Positions 8,302-16,547 of a stretch of DNA of 19,975 bases are shown piece after piece. Source of the DNA: SVEL01 sp017381055 (lineage in GTDB: Bacteria; Bacillota; Clostridia; Lachnospirales; Lachnospiraceae); assembly GCA_036307185.1 (NCBI GenBank), contig JAXJYC010000007.1:1-19975 (forward strand), in the 5' to 3' direction. The position numbers were made by a program, and so were the translations under genes. The notes beneath the pieces are model-generated. The model was not told where the DNA came from and did not search any database. It was given only the letters and a program-made list of their open reading frames with translations. Position 1 is the first letter of the stretch; every line of letters starts with the position of its first letter.

Positions 8302-9177
8302 ATGGAAGAAAAGGTAGTAAAAAGATATTGGCCAATATTCGTAATTCCAACATTAGCAGCGTTTACAATTGGTTTTATCGTGCCATTTATACAAGGTGTA
8401 TATTTATCATTTTGTAGTTTTATGTCAATTGATAAAACTGAATGGGTAGGCTTGGATAACTACAAGAGAGTATTTGGATTGGATCCTAACTTTAAAGATC
8501 CGTCACCACTTACAGATTCTTTGTGGTTTACAGTTGCGTTTGCAGTTATATCGATAGTATTGATTAATGTTATTGCATTTGTTTTTGCATTAATATTAAC
8601 AAGAGGCTTAAGAGGAACTAATGTATTTAGAACAGTTTTCTTTATGCCAAATCTTATCGGTGGTGTAGTACTTGGTTATATTTGGAAGACAATTATAAAC
8701 GGTGTACTTTTAATGATTGGTGATGATTTGTTAAAATTAAATCCAACAGCTGGTTTCTGGGGACTTGTAATCCTTATGGTATGGCAGCAGGTCGGATATA
8801 TGATGATTATTTACATCGCAGGCTTACAGGCTATTCCTGATTCGCTTATTGAAGCGGCTCAGATTGATGGTGCTAAGCCATTACAGACATTATTTAAGAT
8901 TAAACTTCCTATGGTAATGTCATCTATTACAATTTGTGTATTCCTTACACTTACAAATTCATTTAAGCTCTTTGACCAGAATATGGCACTTACAAATGGT
9001 GATCCATTTGATAAGACAAGTATGTTGGCACTTAACATTTACAAGACATTCTATGATAGAATTGGACGTAACTGGAAGGGCCTTGGTCAGGCAAAGGCTG
9101 TAGTATTCAGTTTACTTGTTATAGGAATATCACTTATTCAGCTTAAATTAACAAGAAGTAAGGAGGTACAGCAATAA
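8302..9177 (+). CDS. malF: Maltodextrin-type ABC permease subunit, MalF-like
   Basis: This 291-residue inner-membrane subunit has six hydrophobic segments, beginning with IFVIPTLAAFTIGFIVPFIQ. The coupling EAA loop starts at 184 (EAAQIDGAKPLQTLFKIKLP), the site where the ATPase docks. The length matches six-helix MalF proteins of Gram-positives, which lack the long periplasmic P2 loop of the enteric protein. AAGGAGG precedes the ATG. Its stop codon overlaps the malG start by one base (TAATG), implying translational coupling. Substrate assignment to malto-oligosaccharides comes from context. Confidence 0.87.
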   Translation: MEEKVVKRYWPIFVIPTLAAFTIGFIVPFIQGVYLSFCSFMSIDKTEWVGLDNYKRVFGLDPNFKDPSPLTDSLWFTVAFAVISIVLINVIAFVFALILTRGLRGTNVFRTVFFMPNLIGGVVLGYIWKTIINGVLLMIGDDLLKLNPTAGFWGLVILMVWQQVGYMMIIYIAGLQAIPDSLIEAAQIDGAKPLQTLFKIKLPMVMSSITICVFLTLTNSFKLFDQNMALTNGDPFDKTSMLALNIYKTFYDRIGRNWKGLGQAKAVVFSLLVIGISLIQLKLTRSKEVQQ

Positions 9178-10022
9178 TGAAGAGCAAAAGAAAGATTTCA
9201 GATATTATTGTTACGCTTATAATGATAGTTATGGCGTTAACCTTCATATATCCTATAGTTATGGTATTGTTCAATTCCTTTAAGGAAACTTCAACTATCA
9301 CAACAGATACTGTATTTACATTACCAACTAAGGAAAATTTTGTAGCATTAGAAAATTATATATATGCACTTGAAGCTAAGGGATTTTTTGAGAGTTTAAA
9401 GTATAGTTTATTTATAACTTTATCTTCAGTATTGGCTATTTGTGTATGTTGTTCAATGTGTGCGTGGTTTATTACACGTGTAAAGGGTGTACTTTCTAGT
9501 GCGTTATATTATTTATTTGTATTTTCTATGGTAGTGCCATTCCAGATGGTAATGTTCACATTATCAAGAACAGCAGATAGACTTGATTTTAACACACCAT
9601 GGAATATTTGGATTATTTATCTTGGATTTGGTGCAGGTTTAGCGGTATTCATGTTTACAGGATTCATGAAGTCTATTCCACTTGAAATCGAAGAAGCTGC
9701 CATGATTGATGGATGTAATCCACTTCAGACATTCTTTAAGATTGTTATGCCTATGCTTAAGCCTACTATGGTATCAGTTGCTATCTTAGAGGCTATGTGG
9801 GTATGGAACGATTATTTGCTTCCAACACTTGTACTTGATATTAGAGAATATCAGACAATTCCTATGCTTATCCAGACATCATTCAAGGGTGGTTATGGTA
9901 GAGTAGAGATGGGTGCCATGATGGCATGTATTATGCTTACAGTTATTCCAATTGTAATCGTATATCTCTTAGGACAGAAGCATATTATCAAGGGTGTTGC
10001 GGCAGGTGCTGTTAAGGGCTAA
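9177..10022 (+). CDS. malG: Maltodextrin-type ABC permease subunit, MalG-like
   Basis: This 281-residue membrane protein has six predicted helices and an EAA loop at about 172-192 (EEAAMIDGCNPLQTFFKIVM). The conserved WVWNDYLLP segment typical of MalG/CUT1 permeases follows. It forms the heterodimeric channel with MalF. Its ribosome site AGGAGG lies within the end of malF, and the ATG overlaps the malF stop by one base. No MalK-like ATPase gene follows, so a multitask ATPase (MsmX type) encoded elsewhere must power it. The next gene begins 28 bp later. Confidence 0.87.
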   Translation: MKSKRKISDIIVTLIMIVMALTFIYPIVMVLFNSFKETSTITTDTVFTLPTKENFVALENYIYALEAKGFFESLKYSLFITLSSVLAICVCCSMCAWFITRVKGVLSSALYYLFVFSMVVPFQMVMFTLSRTADRLDFNTPWNIWIIYLGFGAGLAVFMFTGFMKSIPLEIEEAAMIDGCNPLQTFFKIVMPMLKPTMVSVAILEAMWVWNDYLLPTLVLDIREYQTIPMLIQTSFKGGYGRVEMGAMMACIMLTVIPIVIVYLLGQKHIIKGVAAGAVKG

Positions 10023-10050
10023 GGTTTGTTATTGTTTGTAGGAGAAGGTC

Positions 10051-11055
10051 ATGACAATAAAGGATATTGCTAAAGAGTCAGGCTATTCTGTTGGAACTGT
10101 ATCTCGTGTGCTAAATGGGGTGCCAGGAGTATCAGAGAAGGCAAAAGAAGCCGTTATGAAAATAGTAGATAAATACCATTTTCAGCTTAATAGTAATGCG
10201 AAACTCTTAAAACAGCAGAGCAGTGAAGGTATTGCAATTATTATAAAAGGTGCGCAGAACATGCTTTTTGCATCCTTGTTAGAACCTATTCAGCTTCTTA
10301 TAGAGAAGAGAGGGTATGCTAGTATGATGTTCTATATAGGCGAGGATGATAATGAGGTGCAGCAAGCGTATCAGATTTGTCTTGAAAGAAGACCATTGGG
10401 GATATTATTTCTTGGTAGCAACAAGGAATATTTTAAAAAATATTTTCATCTTATTAAAGTTCCGTGCGTATTAGTAACTAATTCAGCTGAAGAACTTATG
10501 ATGGATAATCTGTCAAGTGTATGTACAGATGATAAGACCGCGGCGAAAACAGCTGTTGAACAGCTGTTTTCGTTGGGGCATACAGATATAGGTGTTATTG
10601 GCGGTAATATACATAAGTCCAATACTACTTATAATCGTTATATTGGAGCAAAAGAAGCATTTGATGAACATGGAAAGGAATTTGTTGAAGGTAAAAATTT
10701 TATTCCAGGTTATTTTTCTATTTCTGCAGGGTATTATGCTATGGAGAAGCTTCTTGATATGATGCCTGATATAACGGCTGTATTTGCTATGGCAGATGTT
10801 ATGGCTATAGGTGCTATAAGAGCTATCTGCGATAGAGGCCTTAGGGTTCCTGAGGATATATCGGTTATGGGATTTGATGGAATTGATGTTGGAAGGTATA
10901 TGGTTCCTAGATTGACTACCATAAGACAGCATAGAGAAGTTGTAGCATCTAAGAGTGTAGATATTCTTCTTGAATGTATTGAGGGATCGAATCAGCGAGT
11001 ATGTGAAGTAGAATCATTTCATGTAGTTCCTGGTGAAAGTGTTCGTGCAAGATGA
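10051..11055 (+). CDS. LacI-family transcriptional regulator, probable maltodextrin repressor
   Basis: This 334-residue regulator opens with a LacI helix-turn-helix (TIKDIAKESGYSVGTVSRVL) and the hinge, followed by a periplasmic-binding-protein-like effector domain ending in FHVVPGESVRAR. It should bind CG-centred palindromes as a dimer and respond to a sugar. Its position within the operon, 28 bp after malG and just before malQ, makes it the prime candidate for the AAACGTT sites in the malE leader, with autoregulation. The ATG at 10051 has a strong AGGAGAAGG (10040-10048), though the spacing is short. Repressor versus activator and the inducer are not determined by sequence. Confidence 0.88.
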   Translation: MTIKDIAKESGYSVGTVSRVLNGVPGVSEKAKEAVMKIVDKYHFQLNSNAKLLKQQSSEGIAIIIKGAQNMLFASLLEPIQLLIEKRGYASMMFYIGEDDNEVQQAYQICLERRPLGILFLGSNKEYFKKYFHLIKVPCVLVTNSAEELMMDNLSSVCTDDKTAAKTAVEQLFSLGHTDIGVIGGNIHKSNTTYNRYIGAKEAFDEHGKEFVEGKNFIPGYFSISAGYYAMEKLLDMMPDITAVFAMADVMAIGAIRAICDRGLRVPEDISVMGFDGIDVGRYMVPRLTTIRQHREVVASKSVDILLECIEGSNQRVCEVESFHVVPGESVRAR

Positions 11056-11071
11056 AATTTAGATATTAGGA

Positions 11072-12568
11072 GTGATTATTATCAGAGCGAGTGGTATTTT
11101 AATGCATTTGTCTTCGCTTCCAGCGCCATACGGTATTGGAACTATGGGACAATGTGCTAAAGATTTTGTGGATTTTTTAAAGAAGGCTGGACAGTCATAT
11201 TGGCAGATACTACCAGTATGTCCTACTAGCTATGGAGATTCGCCATATCAGTCTTTTTCTACCTTCGCAGGTAATCCTTATTTCATAGATTTGGATATGT
11301 TGAAGGATGAGGGATTGTTAGAACTTTCTGAGTATAAGGATATTGATTGGGAAAGTGTTCCATATAAGGTAAATTATGGTGCGCTTTATGAAAAACGTTA
11401 TCCATTACTTAAGATGGCTTACAATCGATTTATCAAAAAGGAAGATAAAGACTTTGATACGTTTTGCGAAGAACAGAGCTTTTGGTTGAATGATTATTCA
11501 GTTTTTATGACTATTAAAGGCTTGAATGATGGAGTGTCGTGGATTCAGTGGCCAGAGGCTTTAAAAAGAAGAGAAAAAGAAGCGATGGATGCTGTCATTG
11601 CTGAGAATAAAGAAGAGATAGGATTCTGGAAGTTTTTACAGTATTATTTCTTTAAGCAGTGGAAGGAGCTCCGTGCTTATGCTAATGAAAATGGTGTATC
11701 AATTATAGGTGATTTACCTATATATGTAGCACTTGATAGTGCTGATGTATGGGCTAATCCTCAGATGTTCCAGTTAGATGAGAATCTTGAACCTACATTT
11801 GTAGCTGGATGTCCTCCAGATGGTTTCTCAGCAACTGGCCAGTTATGGGGAAATCCTTTATTCCGTTGGGATAAGATGGAAGAGGATAATTTCTCTTGGT
11901 GGATTAAGAGAATTACTTATGCTTGTAATACTTATAATATGCTTAGACTTGATCATTTTAGAGGTTTTGAGGCATATTATGCTATTCCGTATGGTGATGA
12001 GGATGCTTCGGGCGGTCATTGGGAGCAAGGACCTGGCATAAAGTTGTTTGAAGCATTAGAGCAGAGTGCTGGAAGACAGAATATTATCGCAGAAGACTTA
12101 GGCTTCTTGACAGAGCCAGTAAAAGAGCTTCTTGCGAAGAGTGGTTTCCCAGGTATGAAGGTGCTTGAGTTAGCTTTTGATAGTAGAGATGAAAATAGTG
12201 TGGAATACTTACCACATAATATTACAAACAATTATGTGGCATATGTAGGAACACATGATAATGATACTATTCAGGGCTGGTTTACATCGGCTGCTCCAGA
12301 AGATGTAAGATATGCTCAGGAGTACTTAAGTATGCCAAGCTTAATGCAAGGTCATTGGCATATAATGAAGGCATTATGGGCAACAGTTGCAGACTTAACT
12401 ATTGTACAGGCACAGGATTTATTCGGCTTAGGTTCAGAGAGCAGAATGAATATACCATCAACACTTGGTACAAATTGGTGCTGGAGAGCAGTAGAAGGAA
12501 GTTTTGATGATGCGTTGGCTATGAGACTTATGCATTTTATGGAGCTTTATAAGAGAACAGGTAAATAG
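11072..12568 (+). CDS. malQ: 4-alpha-glucanotransferase (amylomaltase)
   Basis: This GH77 enzyme transfers glucan chains between malto-oligosaccharides and releases glucose, in the cytoplasm. Numbered from 11072 (498 residues), the nucleophile is Asp294 in RLDHFRGFEAYYAIP, the acid/base is Glu341 in IIAEDLG, and the third carboxylate is Asp396 in VGTHDNDT; all three catalytic residues are present. The N-terminal ASGILMHLSSLPAPYGIGTMG is also characteristic. The start is uncertain. The only canonical long start is GTG at 11072, but AGGAG (11068-11072) overlaps it and so cannot serve it. The ribosome site is instead spaced for ATT (11078) or ATC (11081), and the ATC start would give the family's usual MRASGILMHLSSLP. 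It is last in the mal operon, 16 bp after the regulator. Confidence 0.92.
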   Translation: MIIIRASGILMHLSSLPAPYGIGTMGQCAKDFVDFLKKAGQSYWQILPVCPTSYGDSPYQSFSTFAGNPYFIDLDMLKDEGLLELSEYKDIDWESVPYKVNYGALYEKRYPLLKMAYNRFIKKEDKDFDTFCEEQSFWLNDYSVFMTIKGLNDGVSWIQWPEALKRREKEAMDAVIAENKEEIGFWKFLQYYFFKQWKELRAYANENGVSIIGDLPIYVALDSADVWANPQMFQLDENLEPTFVAGCPPDGFSATGQLWGNPLFRWDKMEEDNFSWWIKRITYACNTYNMLRLDHFRGFEAYYAIPYGDEDASGGHWEQGPGIKLFEALEQSAGRQNIIAEDLGFLTEPVKELLAKSGFPGMKVLELAFDSRDENSVEYLPHNITNNYVAYVGTHDNDTIQGWFTSAAPEDVRYAQEYLSMPSLMQGHWHIMKALWATVADLTIVQAQDLFGLGSESRMNIPSTLGTNWCWRAVEGSFDDALAMRLMHFMELYKRTGK

Positions 12569-12594
12569 ACCTAGGTGATAGGTTTGTGTATGTG

Positions 12595-12621
12595 CCGCCC
12601 GCTATCTATGATGGAGGGCGG
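12595..12621 (+). terminator. Possible terminator hairpin after malQ
   Basis: CCGCCC (12595-12600) pairs with GGGCGG (12616-12621) around a 15-nt loop, the only GC-rich stem here, followed by TAAATTTT. The tail is not a clean T-run and the loop is long, so termination is plausible rather than clear. Confidence 0.45.
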
Positions 12622-12678
12622 TAAATTTTATCATATAGGAAAGTTCTCAAAAGAAACTTTCCTATATGATAAAATTTA
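12622..12678. repeat. 24-bp perfect inverted repeat between malQ and the hydrogenase gene
   Basis: The left arm 12622-12645 (starting TAAATTTTATCATATAGG) is an exact reverse complement of the right arm 12655-12678, separated by the 9-nt loop CTCAAAAGA. It is AT-rich with no T-run after the right arm on the + strand. Such a long exact stem is unlikely by chance. It could be a transcription boundary, a regulatory RNA stem or a small transposon-derived (MITE-like) relic. Confidence 0.75.
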
Positions 12679-12694
12679 TACCTTCAAAAACCAC

Positions 12695-12723
12695 TTGATT
12701 TTGTGGGTAGGATAAGGTTTAAT
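12695..12723 (+). promoter_or_regulatory. Candidate hydrogenase promoter
   Basis: TTGATT (12695-12700) and TTTAAT (12718-12723) sit at exactly 17-bp spacing. Transcription would start near 12730, downstream of the ATG at 12722. This supports the internal ATG at 12758 as the true start of the hydrogenase. The -10 lacks the conserved second-position A, so confidence is moderate. Confidence 0.4.
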
Positions 12724-12757
12724 GTATATAGATAAAGAATGGAAAGGCTGTGTACTT

Positions 12758-14254
12758 ATGAGTAGTAGTATGAGAGGTATTGATACACCTGTAAGACAGA
12801 GAAGAAGAAGAATTTTTAAAGAAGTTGCTAACTTAGCATATACATCTACAAATCTTAAGGATGATATGGAAGCATTACCATATAAAATTGTAGATTATGA
12901 TGAGTCTATATATTGGGAAAGCGTTTATAGAGAGCGTTCTATTACAAGAGAGCGTATCCGTCTTGCTATGGGTATGAGCTTAAGACCGGAAGATAGAGAA
13001 AAGCCAGGTCATCTTACACAGGGCTTGGAGGATAGTGATATTGGTGAGAAGTATTATGAGCCACCATTGATGCAGGTTATACCATCAGCTTGTAATGCTT
13101 GTCCAGAGAATGAGTATGAGATAACAGATTCTTGTATGGGCTGTCTTGCGCATCCATGTCATAGTGTGTGTCCAGTTGGGGCTATATCTATGGTTAAGGG
13201 TAAGTCTGTTATAGATAAGGATAAATGTATTAAGTGTGGAAAATGTAGAGCAGTATGTCCATATGATGCAATATGTCACAAGGAGCGTCCTTGTAAGGCA
13301 GCGTGTGGGGTAAATGCTATTAAGTCTGATAGAGTAGGAAGAGCGGTTATAGATAATGATATGTGTGTATCATGTGGTCAGTGTATGGTTAGCTGTCCGT
13401 TTGGAGCTATTGCGGATAAGTCACAGATATTCCAGCTTATTAGAGCTATGCAGTCAGGCAAGAAGATAATAGCTCAGGTAGCACCAGCCTTTGTAGGCCA
13501 GTTTGGACCAAAGGTTACACCAGAGATGTTTAAGACAGCTCTTAAGGAATTAGGATTTGCAGATGTATATGAGACAGCTATTGGTGCTGATATGGGATGT
13601 ATAGCAGAAGCAGAACATTATGTAAAAGAAGTAGCTAGTGGAAATCAGTCATTTGCCCTTACATCTTGTTGTCCATCTTGGTCGGTAATGGCGAAGAATT
13701 TATTCCCAGAGACAATTGATAAGATAAGTAATGCGCTTACACCGATGGTGGCTACAGCGAGAGTTATAAAGGAAGAGCATCCAGATGCGTCTGTTGTATT
13801 TATTGGACCATGTGCATCTAAGAAGCTTGAAGCTAGTAGAAGAACAGTTCGTTCAGATGTAGACTTTGTTATTACATTTGAGGAACTTACAGGTATGTTT
13901 GAGGCGAAGGGAATCCTTCTAGAAGAGATAAAGGCTATGGATGAGATGCAGGATGCAACAGCAGCTGGTAGAGGATACGGTGTTGCAGGTGGTGTTGCTA
14001 GTGCGATTAAGGATTGTATAGAGAAGTATTATCCAGGAACAGAGGTTAAGATAGAACATGCAGAGAGTCTTGCAGAGTGTAAGAAGGTACTTCTTAAGGC
14101 AAAGGCAGGAAAGATGAATGGATGTCTTATCGAAGGAATGGCATGCCCAGGTGGCTGTATAGCCGGAGCAGGAACAAATATAGCGATTCCACAGGCTGTT
14201 AAGGAAGTTGATAAGTTTAAGGCGGCGGCAAAGGAGAAGCTTCCTGAAGAATAA
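12758..14254 (+). CDS. Monomeric [FeFe] hydrogenase, group B-like
   Basis: This 498-residue cytoplasmic protein has an H-cluster domain with all three cysteine motifs. L1 TSCCPSW has the proton-relay Cys304 and ligand Cys305. L2 GPCASKKLE has Cys352. L3 GMACPGGC has Cys463 and Cys467. Upstream of it are ferredoxin-like clusters: CIKCGKCRAVCP, CVSCGQCMVSCP and extra cysteine groups around CNACP, CMGCLAHPC and CKAAC. The sequence from start to end fits the group B monomeric hydrogenases of gut clostridia, which evolve H2 from reduced ferredoxin. The usual L2 methionine (MPC) is glycine here, a common variation in that group as I recall. I chose the ATG at 12758 (MSSSMRGIDTP) over 12722: it follows GAAAGG, matches the family start, and 12722 overlaps the promoter. 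HydE/F/G maturases are not in the window. Confidence 0.88.
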   Translation: MSSSMRGIDTPVRQRRRRIFKEVANLAYTSTNLKDDMEALPYKIVDYDESIYWESVYRERSITRERIRLAMGMSLRPEDREKPGHLTQGLEDSDIGEKYYEPPLMQVIPSACNACPENEYEITDSCMGCLAHPCHSVCPVGAISMVKGKSVIDKDKCIKCGKCRAVCPYDAICHKERPCKAACGVNAIKSDRVGRAVIDNDMCVSCGQCMVSCPFGAIADKSQIFQLIRAMQSGKKIIAQVAPAFVGQFGPKVTPEMFKTALKELGFADVYETAIGADMGCIAEAEHYVKEVASGNQSFALTSCCPSWSVMAKNLFPETIDKISNALTPMVATARVIKEEHPDASVVFIGPCASKKLEASRRTVRSDVDFVITFEELTGMFEAKGILLEEIKAMDEMQDATAAGRGYGVAGGVASAIKDCIEKYYPGTEVKIEHAESLAECKKVLLKAKAGKMNGCLIEGMACPGGCIAGAGTNIAIPQAVKEVDKFKAAAKEKLPEE

Positions 14255-14287
14255 AAACTTGTATATAATATGATGTATGCATATAGG

Positions 14288-14320
14288 AGAAGCTTTTGGT
14301 AAAACCAGAAGCTTCTTGTT
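14288..14320 (+). terminator. Terminator after the hydrogenase gene
   Basis: AGAAGCTTTTGG (14288-14299) pairs with CCAGAAGCTTCT (14305-14316), with one G-T wobble, around loop TAAAA, followed by TGTT. The stem is strong; the U-tract is short. Confidence 0.72.
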
Positions 14321-14420
14321 ATAAAAATGAATTATTGTATATAAAGCTTTAGAAATAAACTGTTTGAAAAGCTAGTAGACAAGAAGCAAATAAACCATAA
14401 AAGAATTAGAGAGAAGAAAT

Positions 14421-16250
14421 ATGAACTTACTTACTATAAAAGAATTTTCAAAATCAATTACAGACAAAGTACTATTCAAGGGCGCGGATTTTTCCTTAAA
14501 TGAAGGTGAAAAAATCGGAGTGATAGGTGTAAATGGTACTGGAAAGTCCACCTTATTAAAGATAATAGCAGGGGAAATGGAGACCGATGAGGGAGAGGTT
14601 ATCAAGGCTAATAGAGTTAAGATAAAATATTTGCCTCAGAATCCAGAATTTCCTGAAGGTATAACTATCTACGATTATGTTATTTCCTTGAACAAGAATG
14701 AGCATAATCAATGGAATGTAGAAGGTGAAGCTAAGAATATATTAAATATATTAGGCTTTACGGACTATGAATTGGCTGTAGATAATTTGTCGGGTGGACA
14801 GAAAAAGAGAGTGGCGTTAGCGGCTACTCTTTTAAGCGACTGCGATATACTTATATTAGACGAACCTACAAACCATCTTGATAGTTATATGTCAGCATGG
14901 TTAGAAGATTATCTTAAGAAGTTAAAGGCTTCTCTTATAATGGTTACACATGATAGATATTTCTTGGACAGGGTATGTAATGGTATCGTAGAGATTGACG
15001 ATGGTAAAATATATAGATACGCAGGTGGTTATGAAAAGTTTCTTGAGGAGAAAGCATTACGAGAAGAGATAGCTATTGCCTCAGAGAGAAAGCGTCAGAG
15101 TATCCTTAGAGTGGAACTTGAATGGATAAGACGAGGAGCTAGAGCTAGAAGTACCAAGCAAAAAGCGCATATCCAAAGATATGAGGCCTTAAGAGATATG
15201 GAAGCACCAAAGGAAGTAGAGAAGTTACAGATGAGTTCTTTATCTAGTAGACTTGGTAATAAAACTATCGAGCTTGAAGGTGTTTCAAAGAGTTATGAGG
15301 ATAAAACACTCATAAAGGATTTTAGTTATATATTTTTGGCAAATGATCGAGTAGGAATAGTAGGAGAAAATGGCTGCGGTAAGTCTACTCTTATGAAGAT
15401 AATTATGGGCAAGGTTCAACCAGATGCTGGAAATGTAGAGATTGGGCAGACTGTTAAGATAGGATATTTTTCACAAGAAAATGAATATCTTCCAGAAGAT
15501 ATGAAAGTTATCGATTATATAAGAGATACCGCAGAGTTTGTACAGACAGAGGATGGAACAGTATCCGCGACAAAAATGCTTGAGAGATTTTTATTTAATA
15601 GTACACTTCAGTATCAGCTTATTAGTAAGCTTTCAGGTGGAGAGAAGCGTAGATTGTATCTTCTTAAGATTCTTATGGAAGCGCCAAATGTTCTTATATT
15701 AGATGAGCCGACTAATGATTTAGATATATCAACTATGATGATTTTAGAAGATTATCTTGATTCGTTTAATGGAATAGTGATATCTGTATCTCATGATAGA
15801 TATTTCCTTAATAGAATGGCGACAAGAATATTCTCCTATGAGACAGATGAGAATACAGGGGAAACAGATATAAAACAGTATGAGGGTAATTATGATGATT
15901 ACTTGGAAAAAAGTGGCATAAATCCTTATAATATTAATTTAAAAAAGGTAGCATCTAAGGCAGATTCAGAAAGAAGTGCAGATAAGCCGAAAGAAAATGT
16001 AAAGCCAAAGAGCACTAAATTGAAAATGTCTTATAATGAAATGCGAGAGTTTGAGAAAATAGATGAAGAAATCGCAGCATTAGAGGAAAAGGTGCAGCAG
16101 CTTGAAGATGAGATAGTTAAGAATGCTAGAGATTTTGTAAAGTTAAATGAATTAACAAAGGCGAAAGACGAGGCTGAGGAATTGTTGGCAGAAAAGATGG
16201 ATAGATGGGTATATCTTAATGATTTAAATGATAAAATTAATTCCCAGTAA
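14421..16250 (+). CDS. ABC-F ATPase, Uup-type
   Basis: This 609-residue cytoplasmic protein has two ABC domains and no membrane segment. Walker A motifs lie at 36-44 (GVNGTGKST) and 315-323 (GENGCGKST), signatures at 123 (LSGGQ) and 404 (LSGGE), with Walker B motifs LILDEPTNHLD and LILDEPTNDLD. The inter-domain linker has the WIRRGARARSTKQKAHIQR segment typical of Uup. Residues from about 530 on form a charged coiled coil (KMSYNEMREFEK then a heptad-like helix), as in the Uup C-terminal DNA/RNA-binding domain. Uup-type ABC-F proteins act on ribosomes or DNA branch structures. The ATG at 14421 has a weak purine-rich site (GAGAAG). It is flanked by terminators on both sides and so is likely monocistronic. 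Confidence 0.9.
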   Translation: MNLLTIKEFSKSITDKVLFKGADFSLNEGEKIGVIGVNGTGKSTLLKIIAGEMETDEGEVIKANRVKIKYLPQNPEFPEGITIYDYVISLNKNEHNQWNVEGEAKNILNILGFTDYELAVDNLSGGQKKRVALAATLLSDCDILILDEPTNHLDSYMSAWLEDYLKKLKASLIMVTHDRYFLDRVCNGIVEIDDGKIYRYAGGYEKFLEEKALREEIAIASERKRQSILRVELEWIRRGARARSTKQKAHIQRYEALRDMEAPKEVEKLQMSSLSSRLGNKTIELEGVSKSYEDKTLIKDFSYIFLANDRVGIVGENGCGKSTLMKIIMGKVQPDAGNVEIGQTVKIGYFSQENEYLPEDMKVIDYIRDTAEFVQTEDGTVSATKMLERFLFNSTLQYQLISKLSGGEKRRLYLLKILMEAPNVLILDEPTNDLDISTMMILEDYLDSFNGIVISVSHDRYFLNRMATRIFSYETDENTGETDIKQYEGNYDDYLEKSGINPYNINLKKVASKADSERSADKPKENVKPKSTKLKMSYNEMREFEKIDEEIAALEEKVQQLEDEIVKNARDFVKLNELTKAKDEAEELLAEKMDRWVYLNDLNDKINSQ

Positions 16251-16309
16251 TTATAGCTGGTTGTGTGTTATAACAAATATAGATAGAGAAATATTAAACA
16301 AATACAAAT

Positions 16310-16358
16310 GGAGTAAGCTGATACATATAGTATTTATGTAAAAACTTGCTCCTTTTTT
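16310..16358 (+). terminator. Terminator after the ABC-F gene
   Basis: GGAGTAAG (16310-16317) pairs with CTTGCTCC (16345-16352), with one T-G wobble. An inner ACATA/TATGT pairing is also possible, and TTTTTT (16353-16358) follows. It lies about 60 bp after the stop codon. Confidence 0.82.
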
Positions 16359-16547
16359 ATTTTGGATAAAATGATAGTTTTCTACAATAAAATATTAAGA
16401 AATTATTAGAACTTTGGAGTTAAAAATGATAGAATAAACATATCATAGAGGTCGACGAGATAATTTAATTAAATATATAACAAATGAATGAGATATTTAC
16501 GTTTGTTTATAAGCAAAATAAACTATCTAGAGAAAGGTTGTGTTATT
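16359..16547. other. Amylase upstream region, no clear promoter
   Basis: This AT-rich leader follows the ABC-F terminator. A weak pair TTGGAT (16362-16367) and TACAAT (16383-16388) has only 15-bp spacing, and no LacI-type palindrome is convincing (only a lone TTTACGTTTG at about 16497). I see no other RNA or gene in it. Confidence 0.35.

Noticed and set aside
10513..10932. Antisense frame inside the LacI-family gene
   Set aside because: The + strand carries a complete, recognisable regulator; the antisense protein has no family features.
12722..12757. 12-residue N-terminal extension of the hydrogenase
   Set aside because: The ATG overlaps a candidate -10 box, the extension has no family match, and the ATG at 12758 fits the family start.
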